Below are positions 48,710 to 57,800 of a stretch of 64,000 bases of DNA, piece by piece; within the stretch, counting starts at the first letter, position 1; every line of letters starts with the position of its first letter. This DNA is from Streptomyces sp. NBC_00289 (GTDB taxonomy: Bacteria; Actinomycetota; Actinomycetes; Streptomycetales; Streptomycetaceae), in NCBI RefSeq assembly GCF_041435115.1, contig NZ_CP108046.1:3596001-3660000 (forward strand). Reading direction: 5' to 3'. The position numbers were made by a program, and so were the translations under genes. The notes beneath the pieces are model-generated. The model saw only the letters and a program-made list of their open reading frames with translations, was not told where the DNA came from and searched no databases.

Positions 48710-50190
48710 CGGGCTGAAGCACCCGGACGGGCGAGCGGCAGGCGGAGCACGAACAGGGCTCCGCCTGCCGGTGCGTCACCCACCGTGAGCGTGCCGCCGT
48801 GCCGTACGGCGACGTCGCGGGCGATGGCGAGCCCGAGTCCGGCACCGCCGTCGTCACGGCTGCGGGCGTCGTCCAGCCGTACGAACCGCTCGAAGATCCG
48901 CTCCCGGTCGCCCTCGGGCACCCCGTCGCCGTCGTCGGCGACCTCGGCCACCGCCCACGCTCCCTCCCGCCGTACGGCGAGAGTGACCGCCGAACGGGCG
49001 TGCCGCCGCGCGTTGTCCAGCAGGTTGGCGAGCAACCGCCCCGACTGCCCCCGCGATCCGGCCACCTCCACCATCTCCGGGGCCCGTACCGTCACCCCCG
49101 CCCGCCGCCCGGCCTCCTCCGCCGCCAGCCCGGCGAGGTCGAACCGCGCCTCGCCGGGGCGCTCCCCCGCGTCCAGCCGGGCGAGAAGCAGCAGGTCGGC
49201 GGCGAGGCGCTGGAGCCGCACCGTGTCCTCCACCGCGCCGTCGAGATCGAGCAGACCGGGGTGCGCGGCCCCCACCTCGAGCTGGGTGCGCAGGGAGGCG
49301 ATCGGGCTGCGCAGTTCGTGCGAGGCGTCCGCGACGAACCGCCGCTGCCGTTCCACCGAGGTCTGCAAAGCGGCCAGCGTCTCGTTGGTGGTCCGGGCGA
49401 GGCGGGCGACCTCGTCGTGCGTGGCGGGCACCGGCACCCGACGCGCGAGGTCCTCGGAGGCGGTGATCGCGGCCATCTCCCGGCGGATGCCCTCGACCGG
49501 ACGCAGGGCGCGCCGGGTGACCAGCCAGGTCACGCCCGCGACGACCCCGAGCAGCAGCGGAAACCCGATCAGCAGAACGGTCGTGGCGGTGCTCACGGCG
49601 CTCTGCTCGGCGGCGAGGGGCGCACCGGCGTTCACGGTCAGCAGTCCCTTGCCGGGGGCGTCGACCGACACGGCGGCGAAACGGTATTCGGCGGTGGTGC
49701 CGTCGAGGGTGGCGGAGCCCCCGGTGACGGTGGTCCGCTCGCCGATCTCGCCGGGGTCGAGGGAGTCGTCGTCCCCCTCGTCCCCCTTGCCCTCTCTGAC
49801 CTTCCTGTCCTTCCTGTCCTCCCTGTCCTCCTCAGCGCGATCGTCGTCGTCGGCCACGCGGCCTGTGGAGGCCCGCGGGTGCACCGCGTCGATCCCCGTG
49901 CCGCTGATCCGCTCCAGGTCCTCGGTGGCCGCGACCAGCGTCCCGGTCGCGTCGACCACCTGGACCGGCCGGTCGTCGTCGTCCAGGGACAGCTCGTCGT
50001 AGGGCTTCCCCGCGGCGAGGTCGGCGGCCACGGCCCGGGCCGAGCGTTCCGCCTGGGTGCCCGCCTGGTCGATCAGGTTGGACCGCAGGGACAGCAGCAC
50101 GGCGGTCCCGGCCGCGAGCAGCGCCACGGCGACCACGACGGTGGCGGCGAGGGTGGCCCGGGCGCGGACGGAACCGAGGAGGCGTCTCAT
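48706..50190 (-). CDS. OmpR-system sensor histidine kinase with charged extracytoplasmic insert
   Basis: 494 residues. TM1 (about 12-34), extracytoplasmic domain (35-200), TM2 (about 203-225), HAMP (RALRPVEGIRREMAAI), HisKA with H in FVADASHELRSPIASLR, HATPase_c (LLANLLDNARRHA, DDGDGVPEGDRERIFERF, GAGLGLAIARD). Residues about 112-142 are a run of Asp/Glu/Arg/Lys (RAEEDREDRKDRKVREGK) encoded by a 9-bp DNA repeat. Translationally coupled to the response regulator (ATGA overlap). Possibly controls the divergent PepSY gene. Confidence 0.92.
   Translation of the reverse strand: MRRLLGSVRARATLAATVVVAVALLAAGTAVLLSLRSNLIDQAGTQAERSARAVAADLAAGKPYDELSLDDDDRPVQVVDATGTLVAATEDLERISGTGIDAVHPRASTGRVADDDDRAEEDREDRKDRKVREGKGDEGDDDSLDPGEIGERTTVTGGSATLDGTTAEYRFAAVSVDAPGKGLLTVNAGAPLAAEQSAVSTATTVLLIGFPLLLGVVAGVTWLVTRRALRPVEGIRREMAAITASEDLARRVPVPATHDEVARLARTTNETLAALQTSVERQRRFVADASHELRSPIASLRTQLEVGAAHPGLLDLDGAVEDTVRLQRLAADLLLLARLDAGERPGEARFDLAGLAAEEAGRRAGVTVRAPEMVEVAGSRGQSGRLLANLLDNARRHARSAVTLAVRREGAWAVAEVADDGDGVPEGDRERIFERFVRLDDARSRDDGGAGLGLAIARDVAVRHGGTLTVGDAPAGGALFVLRLPLARPGASAR
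49795..49832. repeat. 9-bp tandem repeat inside the sensor kinase gene
   Basis: The unit CTTCCTGTC / CTCCCTGTC repeats about three times between 49800 and 49830 on the plus strand. It encodes the Asp-Arg-Lys repeats of the sensor loop. Pyrimidine-rich on one strand, it is prone to slippage in multiples of three codons. Confidence 0.6.
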
Positions 50191-50924
50191 CGCGCCGTCT
50201 CCGACTCCGTCTCCAGGCGGTACCCGGCGCCGCGGACCGTCCCGATGAGGGAGGCGCGCAGCTTGCGCCGCAGGGCGCTGACGTACACCTCGACGATGTT
50301 CGGGTCGCCGTCGTAGGCGAAGTCCCAGACATGCTCGAGGATGTCGGCCTTGGACACCACCTCGCCGGCCCGCACCACCAGCTGTTCCAGAACGGCGAAC
50401 TCCTTGGCCGTCAGGGTGACCTCCTCCTCACCGAGGAGGACCCGGCGGGCGGCGGTGTCGACCTTGAGGTCGCCGTGCAGGTGGACGGGTGACGGCCCGC
50501 CACCGCCCGGTCCGCCCCGCCGCAGCAGTGCCTTGACCCGGGCGACGAGGACGACGTAGGAGAACGGCTTGGTCAGGTAGTCGTCCGCGCCCGTGTCGAG
50601 GCCCTCGGCCTCGTCGTACTCGCCGTCCTTGGCGGTGAGCATCAGGATCGGCATGTCGTGCCCGGCGGCGCGCAGGGCGGCGCAGACGCGGTAGCCGTTG
50701 AGGCCGGGCAGCATGATGTCGAGGATCACGAGGTCGTACGACCCCTCGGTGGCCCGGTCCAGGCCGTCCCGTCCGTCGTGCACGACGTCCACGGCATAGC
50801 CCTCGGCCGTCAGGCCCCCGGCGAGGGAGAGGGCCAGCCGCCTCTCGTCCTCCACGATCAGCAGCCGGAAGGGGCGGCGCGCGGCGCCTTGGGCAGGGCC
50901 GTGGCGGGTGACGGGTGGGCGCAT
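50187..50924 (-). CDS. OmpR/PhoB-family response regulator
   Basis: 245 residues; ATG or GTG near 50924 with a 17-residue extension before the receiver (FRLLIVEDERRLALSLAGGL). Phospho-acceptor D69 in YDLVILDIMLPGLNG, K in DDYLTKPFSYVVL. The C-terminal winged helix contains LTAKEFAVLEQLVVRAGEVVSK and NIVEVYVSALRRKL...IGTVRGAGYRLE. Upstream of the kinase in one operon; diverges from the PepSY gene. Confidence 0.93.
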   Translation of the reverse strand: MRPPVTRHGPAQGAARRPFRLLIVEDERRLALSLAGGLTAEGYAVDVVHDGRDGLDRATEGSYDLVILDIMLPGLNGYRVCAALRAAGHDMPILMLTAKDGEYDEAEGLDTGADDYLTKPFSYVVLVARVKALLRRGGPGGGGPSPVHLHGDLKVDTAARRVLLGEEEVTLTAKEFAVLEQLVVRAGEVVSKADILEHVWDFAYDGDPNIVEVYVSALRRKLRASLIGTVRGAGYRLETESETAR

Positions 50925-50958
50925 CCGTACAGGGTCGCAAAGCCGGGCTGAAGAAGCC

Positions 50959-50986
50959 TTCAGGCGGCTTCAGGTTCCCCTCAGCG
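50959..50986 (+). promoter_or_regulatory. OmpR-type direct repeats upstream of PepSY gene
   Basis: CTTCAGG at 50959-50965 and 50969-50975 (period 10), then CCTCAGC at 50980-50986 (period 11), between the divergent response regulator and PepSY genes. Tandem heptamers one helical turn apart are what OmpR-family dimers recognise. Confidence 0.6.
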
Positions 50987-51046
50987 TCGGTCGGTGATGG
51001 TGGATCCCGTCGAAGCGAAACCAGCCGAAGACTCTGGAGGAACCTC

Positions 51047-51688
51047 ATGAAGCGCAACATCGTGATCGCCGTCGTCGCCTGCGCGGCCCTGGTCGGGGGC
51101 GGTACGGCCACGGCTCTCGCGGTGACGGGGGACGGCGAGGCGTCGGGTTCGGGCCAGGTACGGCAGACGGATGCCCGGGATGGCGACGACGGGGGCCGGG
51201 ACGACGACGGCGACGACGACAGCCGCGCGGACGACGAGGCCGCGCGGGTGGCCTCCGCCGACGTGACCGCCGGTGACGCGATCGCCTCCGCCCTGCGGCA
51301 CGCCTCCGGCACCGTCGTCTCCGCCGAACTGGACGACGAGGAGGGCAGCGGTACCGCGGTCGTGTGGGAGGTCGACGTCCTCGCCGGCGACAACACCTGG
51401 AAGACCGTCCGGATCGACGCCGCGAAGGGCGGGGTCCTCGGCTCCACCGCCGAGCGGGAGGACGACACCCCGCAGGTGCGGGCCGCCCTGAAGGGGGCGC
51501 CGGTGACCGCCGCGAAGGCGGCGGAGGCCGTCCACGGCAAGGGCACGGTGACCGCCGTGGAGCTGGACGAGGACGGCACGTCGAAGGCCTGGGAGGTCGA
51601 GACGCGGGGCTCCGCCGGCCAGCCGGAGCAGGACTGGCGGGTCGACCTGCGCACGGGCAAGGTGACGGCGGACCGGTCGGACGACTGA
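51047..51688 (+). CDS. secreted/anchored PepSY-domain protein
   Basis: 213 residues from ATG 51047, with TGGAGG 6 bases upstream. N-terminal hydrophobic segment (NIVIAVVACAALVGGGTATALAV), an Asp-rich linker (DGDDGGRDDDGDDDSRADDE) that may bind calcium or other cations, then two PepSY repeats (AGDAIASALRHASGTVVSAELDDE ... and AAKAAEAVHGKGTVTAVELDED ...). PepSY proteins often act as protease inhibitors or envelope sensors. Its promoter carries direct repeats for the divergent two-component system. Confidence 0.87.
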   Translation: MKRNIVIAVVACAALVGGGTATALAVTGDGEASGSGQVRQTDARDGDDGGRDDDGDDDSRADDEAARVASADVTAGDAIASALRHASGTVVSAELDDEEGSGTAVVWEVDVLAGDNTWKTVRIDAAKGGVLGSTAEREDDTPQVRAALKGAPVTAAKAAEAVHGKGTVTAVELDEDGTSKAWEVETRGSAGQPEQDWRVDLRTGKVTADRSDD

Positions 51689-51744
51689 CGCGAGACCCGG
51701 CCCGCGAGCAGACCGGCAGGTGTCAGGGCACGCCTGACCACAAC

Positions 51745-51790
51745 CGTGGGGCCCGGCCGGAACGGACCACCGTTCCGGCCGGGCCCCACG
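51745..51790. terminator. 21-bp perfect hairpin
   Basis: 21 paired bases (51745-51765 with 51770-51790) closed by a 4-base loop, about 55 bases after the PepSY stop and 75 before the convergent meaB stop. Very stable; terminates both directions. Confidence 0.85.
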
Positions 51791-51796
51791 ACTTGC

Positions 51797-51830
51797 GACC
51801 GCCTACGACCGCCTACGACCGCCTACGACC
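51797..51830. repeat. 10-bp tandem repeat between PepSY gene and meaB
   Basis: GCCTACGACC is repeated three times exactly (51801-51830), preceded by a partial copy (GACC at 51797-51800). It immediately follows the 21-bp hairpin and lies outside coding sequence. Confidence 0.75.
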
Positions 51831-51863
51831 AGGCTGCCCGACGGGTGCTGAGGGTTTCCGTCC

Positions 51864-52823
51864 TCAGTTCCCCTCCGTCAGCCCCGCCACCAGTTCGTCG
51901 GCCGCCCGGTACGGGTCCAGTCGCCCCGCCACGATCCGCTCGGCCAGACTGCTCAGCCGTCGGTCCCCGTGCAGGTCGCCGATGCGCTCGCGCAGGGCCG
52001 TGACCGCGATCGTCTCCACCTCGCGGGCGGCGCGGGCCGCCCGGCGCTCGGCCAGGATGCCCCGCTCCTCCATCCACGCGCGGTGCTTCTCCAGCGCCTC
52101 GACGACCTCGTCGATGCCTTCGGAGCGCGCCGCGACCGTCTTCACGATCGGCGGACGCCAGTCCCCCGGCCCACGGGACTCACCGAGGCCGAGCATGTGG
52201 TTCAGCTCACGGGCCGTCGCGTCGGCGCCGTCGCGGTCCGCCTTGTTGACGACGTACACGTCACCGATCTCCAGGATGCCCGCCTTCGCGGCCTGGATGC
52301 CGTCGCCCATGCCGGGGGCCAGGAGCACCACGGAGGTGTCCGCCTGGGAGGCGATCTCCACCTCCGACTGGCCCACGCCCACCGTCTCGACCAGGACCAC
52401 GTCGCAGCCCGCCGCGTCCAGGACGCGGATCGCCTGCGGGGCTGCCCAGGCGAGGCCGCCCAGGTGGCCGCGGGTGGCCATCGAGCGGATGTAGACGCCG
52501 GGGTCGGAGGCGTGCTCCGACATCCGCACCCGGTCGCCGAGCAGCGCGCCGCCGGAGAACGGCGAGGACGGGTCGACGGCCAGGACGCCGACCCTCCTGC
52601 CCTGCTTGCGGTACGCCGTCACCAGCGCCGACGTCGACGTGGACTTGCCGACGCCCGGTGACCCGGTGAGGCCGACGACGTACGCGTTGCCGGTCAGCGG
52701 GGCCAGCGCCGCCATGACCTCCCTGAGTTGCGGAGACGCCCCCTCCACCAGGGAGATCAGCCGGGCCACGGCCCGCGGCCGGCCTTCCCTGGCCTGGGCC
52801 ACCAGGGTGGAGACGTCCTGCAT
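51864..52823 (-). CDS. meaB: MeaB, methylmalonyl-CoA mutase-associated GTPase (G3E family)
   Basis: 319 residues from ATG at 52821-52823, chosen because GGAG lies 5 bases upstream; an upstream in-frame GTG at 52838 is less likely. P-loop GLTGSPGVGKSTSTSALV, VGVLAVDPSSPFSGGALLGDR (switch I), ETVGVGQSE (G3), NKADRDGA (G4). It chaperones B12-dependent mutases and gates cofactor loading. The 3' neighbours thiolase and epimerase and the distant icmA fit the same acyl-CoA pathway. Confidence 0.95.
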   Translation of the reverse strand: MQDVSTLVAQAREGRPRAVARLISLVEGASPQLREVMAALAPLTGNAYVVGLTGSPGVGKSTSTSALVTAYRKQGRRVGVLAVDPSSPFSGGALLGDRVRMSEHASDPGVYIRSMATRGHLGGLAWAAPQAIRVLDAAGCDVVLVETVGVGQSEVEIASQADTSVVLLAPGMGDGIQAAKAGILEIGDVYVVNKADRDGADATARELNHMLGLGESRGPGDWRPPIVKTVAARSEGIDEVVEALEKHRAWMEERGILAERRAARAAREVETIAVTALRERIGDLHGDRRLSSLAERIVAGRLDPYRAADELVAGLTEGN

Positions 52824-52865
52824 CACAGCTCCGTTCACTAGCAGTCGGCTACCAAAAAACGCGTG

Positions 52866-54068
52866 TCAGGCCTTGGATACCCGCACGATCAGGGCGTCAC
52901 CCTGACCGCCGCCGCCGCACAGGGCGGCCGCGCCGACCCCGCCGCCGCGCCGCTTCAGCTCCAGCGCGAGGTGCAGGACGAGGCGGGCGCCGGACATGCC
53001 GATCGGGTGTCCGAGGGCGATGGCGCCGCCGTTGACGTTCACCTTTTCCGTGGACACGCCGAGGTCCTTCATTGACTGGACGGCGACCGCGGCGAAGGCC
53101 TCGTTGATCTCGATCAGGTCGAGGTCGGAGACCTCCAGGCCCTCCTTCTTCAGGGCGTGCAGGATCGCGTTCGACGGCTGCGACTGCAAAGAGTTGTCCG
53201 GGCCCGCCACGTTTCCGTGCGCGCCGATCTCCGCGATCCAGTCCAGGCCGAGCTCCTGCGCCTTGGCCTTGCTCATCACGACCACGGCCGCCGCGCCGTC
53301 CGAGATCTGTGAGGCGGAACCGGCGGTGATCGTTCCGTCACGGGTGAACGCCGGGCGCAGCTTGCCGAGGGACTCCGCCGTCGTGTCGCCGCGGATGCCC
53401 TCGTCCTTGCTGAAGACGACCGGCTCGCCCTTGCGCTGCGGGATCTCGACCGGGGTGATCTCCGCCTCGAAGATGCCGTTCTTCTGGGCGGCGGCCGCCC
53501 GCTGGTGGCTGAGGGCGGCGATCTCGTCCTGCTCGGGGCGCTGGATGCCCAGGCGGGTGTTGTGCTTCTCCGTGGACTCGCCCATGGCGATGTTCTCGAA
53601 GGCGTCCGTCAGACCGTCGTACGCCATGGCGTCGAGCATCTCGATCGCGCCGTACTTGAAGCCCTCACGGGACTTCGGCAGCAGGTGCGGGGCGTTGGTC
53701 ATGGACTCCTGGCCGCCCGCGACGATCACGTCGAACTCGCCGGCGCGGATCAGCTGGTCGGCCAGCGCGATGGCGTCGAGGCCCGACAGACACACCTTGT
53801 TGATGGTGAGCGCCGGAACGCTCATCGGGATGCCGGCCTTGACCGCGGCCTGGCGTGCCGGGATCTGCCCTGCCCCGGCCTGGAGCACCTGGCCCATGAT
53901 CACGTACTGCACCTGGTCGCCGCCGATCCCCGCGCGGTCGAGGGCGGCCTTGATGGCGAAGCCGCCGAGTTCGGCTCCCGAGAAGGACTTCAGCGAGCCC
54001 AGCAACCGCCCCATGGGCGTCCGGGCGCCCGCGACGATCACCGAGGTACTGCTGTTCGTTCCAGTCAT
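52866..54068 (-). CDS. acetyl-CoA C-acetyltransferase (thiolase)
   Basis: 400 residues from ATG at 54066-54068 ([24 protein letters not shown]). Catalytic Cys in [11 protein letters not shown], His in [10 protein letters not shown] region, [18 protein letters not shown] and the second Cys in [16 protein letters not shown]. Condenses or cleaves acetoacetyl-CoA. Start lacks a close Shine-Dalgarno (AAGGGGA is about 10 bases away). Located 42 bases upstream of meaB, same strand, probably one operon. Confidence 0.95.
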   Translation of the reverse strand: MTGTNSSTSVIVAGARTPMGRLLGSLKSFSGAELGGFAIKAALDRAGIGGDQVQYVIMGQVLQAGAGQIPARQAAVKAGIPMSVPALTINKVCLSGLDAIALADQLIRAGEFDVIVAGGQESMTNAPHLLPKSREGFKYGAIEMLDAMAYDGLTDAFENIAMGESTEKHNTRLGIQRPEQDEIAALSHQRAAAAQKNGIFEAEITPVEIPQRKGEPVVFSKDEGIRGDTTAESLGKLRPAFTRDGTITAGSASQISDGAAAVVVMSKAKAQELGLDWIAEIGAHGNVAGPDNSLQSQPSNAILHALKKEGLEVSDLDLIEINEAFAAVAVQSMKDLGVSTEKVNVNGGAIALGHPIGMSGARLVLHLALELKRRGGGVGAAALCGGGGQGDALIVRVSKA

Positions 54069-54216
54069 GGAATGCGATCCCCTTCCGGCTTGCACAGCCG
54101 AGGAGTGAACGAGGGTTTACTTCGAATGTACTGAGCGGTAGTCCATCGCGTCACCGGGCGGTCAGTGTGATCGCGCGCACGTTGCGTAACCACCTCCGGA
54201 GCGCTGCACTGGCAGC

Positions 54217-54657
54217 ATGCTGACGCGAATCGACCACATCGGAATCGCCTGTTTCGACCTCGACAAGAGCGTCGAGTTCTACCGGGCCACCTACGGCTTC
54301 GAGGTGTTCCACTCCGAGATCAACGAGGAGCAGGGCGTGCGCGAGGCCATGCTCAAGATCAACGATACGTCCGACGGCGGGGCTTCCTATCTGCAACTTC
54401 TGGAACCCACCCGGGAGGACTCCACCGTCGCGAAGTGGCTCGCGAAGAACGGCGAGGGCGTGCACCACATCGCTTTCGGTACGGCGGACGTCGACACGGA
54501 CGCCGCGGACATCCGCGACAAGGGCGTACGCGTCCTGTACGAGGAGCCACGACGCGGCTCCATGGGGTCGCGGATCACCTTCCTGCACCCCAAGGATTGC
54601 CATGGCGTACTGACAGAACTGGTCACTTCTGCGCCCGTTGAGTCACCTGAGCACTGA
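54217..54657 (+). CDS. mce: methylmalonyl-CoA epimerase
   Basis: 146 residues from ATG 54217 (MLTRIDHIGIACFDLDKSVEFYRATYGF). Vicinal-oxygen-chelate fold with metal ligands in RIDHIGIA, GVHHIAFGTADV and the final HGVLTELV. Converts (2S)- to (2R)-methylmalonyl-CoA for the mutase. Divergent from the thiolase gene. No convincing ribosome site or -10 was found immediately upstream, so the start is by homology. Confidence 0.94.
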   Translation: MLTRIDHIGIACFDLDKSVEFYRATYGFEVFHSEINEEQGVREAMLKINDTSDGGASYLQLLEPTREDSTVAKWLAKNGEGVHHIAFGTADVDTDAADIRDKGVRVLYEEPRRGSMGSRITFLHPKDCHGVLTELVTSAPVESPEH

Positions 54658-54867
54658 CCCTCGTACATATGGGCCGGTAGGGTTGGGGGCGGTCGCCGCT
54701 CCGAGAGGGTGACCGCGGGCCGGGGTCCGGGTTTCGGGGGACGAGCGTCGGGGCGGCAGCCCGTGCTCCGCCGTTGATCTGACACCATTCCCCGGGGGCC
54801 CCGTTCGGGCGTATGGACGGAGCTCGTTTGGCCATACTTGCGACCAGGGGACGGATGGGACCGCGCA

Positions 54868-57800
54868 GTGCGGGGCTACGAACGCCAGGAGCGAGAGCCG
54901 GCGGCTGACGTCGACCACCTCTCTCGGTTCGAGGCCGAGATGGATCGGCTGAAGACCGAGCGGGAAAAGGCGATCCAGCACGCCGAGGACCTCGGCTACC
55001 AGGTCGAGGTGCTGCGCGCCAAGTTGCACGAGGCGCGGCGCACCCTCATGTCCCGACCGGCCTACGACGGCGGTGACATCGGCTATCAGGCCGAGCAGCT
55101 GCTCCGTAACGCCCAGATCCAGGCCGACCAGCTGCGGCTGGACGCCGAGCGGGAGCTGAGCCAGGCGCGGTCGCAGACCCAGCGCATCCTCCAGGAGCAC
55201 GCCGAGCAGGCGGCACGCCTCCAGGCGGAGCTCCACCAGGAGGCGGTCACCCGCCGGCAGCAGCTGGACCAGGAGCTCGCCGAGCGGCGGCAGACCGTCG
55301 AGTCGCACGTCAACGAGAACGTGGCGTGGGCGGAACAACTGCGCGCCCGCACCGAGCAGCAGGCCCGCCGCCTCCTCGACGAGTCGCGGGCCGAGGCCGA
55401 GCAGGCCATGGCCGCCGCCCGGGCCGAGGCCGAGCGGGTCACCGCGGAGGCCCGCCAACGGCTGCAGAGCGACGCCGAGGCGGCCCGCGCGGAGGCCGAG
55501 CAGCTTCTGCGCCGTGCCCGCACCGACGCCGAGCGGCTGATCAACGCCGCCTCGACGCAGGCCCAGGAGGCCACCGACCACGCCGAGCAGCTGCGCACCT
55601 CCACCGCGAGCGAGTCGGACAGCGCCCGCCGCACGGCCCAGGAGCTGAGCCGGACCGCCGAGCAGCGCATCGCGGAGGCCGACACGGCACTGCGTGAGGC
55701 GCGCGCCGAGGCCGAGAAGGTCCTCACCGAGGCGAAGGAGGCCGCCGCCAAGGCGCTCTCGAGCGCCGAGTCGGCCAACGAGCAGCGCACCCGTACGGCG
55801 AAGGAGCAGGTCGCCCGGCTGGTCGGCGAGGCCACCAAGGAGGCCGAGACCACCAGGTCGGACGCCGAACAGCTGGTCGCCGACGCCCGCGCCGAGGCGG
55901 AGAAGATCCTCGCCGAGGCCGCCGAGAAGGCCCGCAGCCTCACCGCCGAGGAAACCGCCTCCCAGCTCGCCAAGACGGCCAAGACCGCCGAGGACGTCCT
56001 CAACAAGGCCCAGGAGGACGCCCGGCAGACCACCCGGGCGGCCGCCGAGGAGGCCGAGCGGATCCGCACCGACGCGGAGACCGAGGCGGACCGGCTGCGC
56101 GCCGAGGCGCACGACATCGCCGAGCAGCTCAAGGGTTCGGCGAAGGACGACACCAAGGAGTACCGCGCCAAGACGGTCGAGCTCCAGGAGGAGGCCCGCC
56201 GGCTGCGCGGCGAGGCCGAGCAGCTGCGCGCCGACGCGGTCGCCGAGGGCGAGAAGATCCGTGCCGAGGCGCGCCGGGAGGCCGTCCAGCAGATCGAGGA
56301 GGCGGCCAGGACCGCCGAGGACCTGCTGTCCAAGGCGAAGGCCGACGCGGACGAGCTGCGGCAGAGCGCCACCACGGACAGCGAGAAGGTCCGCACCGAG
56401 GCCATCGAGCGCGCCACCACGCTGCGCCGGCAGGCCGAGGAGACCCTGGAGCGCACCCGTAAGGAGGCCGAGCGGCACCGCGACGAGGCCCTCGAGCAGG
56501 CCGAGGGCATCAGGAACGACGCCGAACAGGCCGGGCGCGAGCTGCGCGCGGAGACCGAGCGGGCCATAGAGACCCGCCGGGCCGAGGCCGCCCAGGAGCT
56601 GACCCGGCTGCACACCGAGGCCGAGGAGCGCCTCACCGCCGCCGAGCAGGCCCTGACCGACGCCCGCGAGGAGGCCTCGCGCATCCGCCGCGAGGCCGCC
56701 GAGGAGAACGAGCGGCTGCGCGCCGAGGCCGCGGAGCGCATCCGCACCCTCCAGGCGCAGGCCGCCGAGGAGGCCGACCGGCTGCGCACCGAGGCCGCCG
56801 CGGACGCGTCCGCGTCCCGGGCGGAGGGCGAGGCCATCGCCGTACGCCTGCGGTCCGACGCGGTCGCCGAGGCCGAGCAGTTGAAGGCGGAGGCGCAGGA
56901 CAGCGCCGACCGGATGCGGGCGGAGGCGCAGGCCGCCGCCGAGCGGCTGGCCGTCGAGGCGTCGGAGACGCTGGCCGCCGCCCAGGAGGAGGCCGCCCGG
57001 CGCCGCCGCGAGGCCGAGGAGCTGCTCGGTGCCGCCCGCCAGGAGGCCGGCCAGGAGCGCGAACAGGCCCGCGCACAGAGCGAGGAACTGCTGGCCTCGG
57101 CGCGCCGGCGGGTGGAGGACGCGCAGGCCGAGGCCGTACGTCTGGTCGAGGAGGCCGACCGGCGGGCCAACGAGATGGTGTCGGCCGCCGAACAGCACGC
57201 CCAGCAGGTGCGGGACGCGGTCGCCGGACTGCACGAGCAGGCCCAGGAGGAGATCACCGGGCTGCGCTCGGCCGCCGAGCACGTGGCGGGCCGGGTCCGG
57301 CGCGAGGCCGAGGAGGAGGCGGGCCGGGTCCGCGCCGACGCCTACGCCGAGCGGGAGCGGGCCGCGGAGGACGCGAGCCGTATCCGGCGCGAGGCGAACG
57401 AGGAGACGGACGCCGCCAAGTCGCTCGCCGAGCACACGGTCGCGGAGGCGATCGCCGAGGCGGAGCGGCTGCGTTCGGACGCGTCCGAGCACGCGCAGCG
57501 GGTCCGCACCGAGGTGTCGGACCTGGTCGCCGAGGCCGACCAGGCCGCGTCGCGCACCCGGGCGGACGCCCGGGACGACGCCAACCGCATCCGGTCGGAC
57601 GCGGCGAACCAGGCGGACACCCTCATCAACGAGGCGCGCTCCGAGGCGGAGCGGCTCCAGACGGAGACCCTCGCCGAGGCCGAGCGGCTCACCTCGGAGA
57701 CGGCGGCCGAGGCCGAGCGGGTCCGCACCGAGGCGGTCACCAAGGCGGAGCGGCTGATCGCGGACGCCACCGGGGACGCGGAGCGGCTGCGGGCCGAGGC

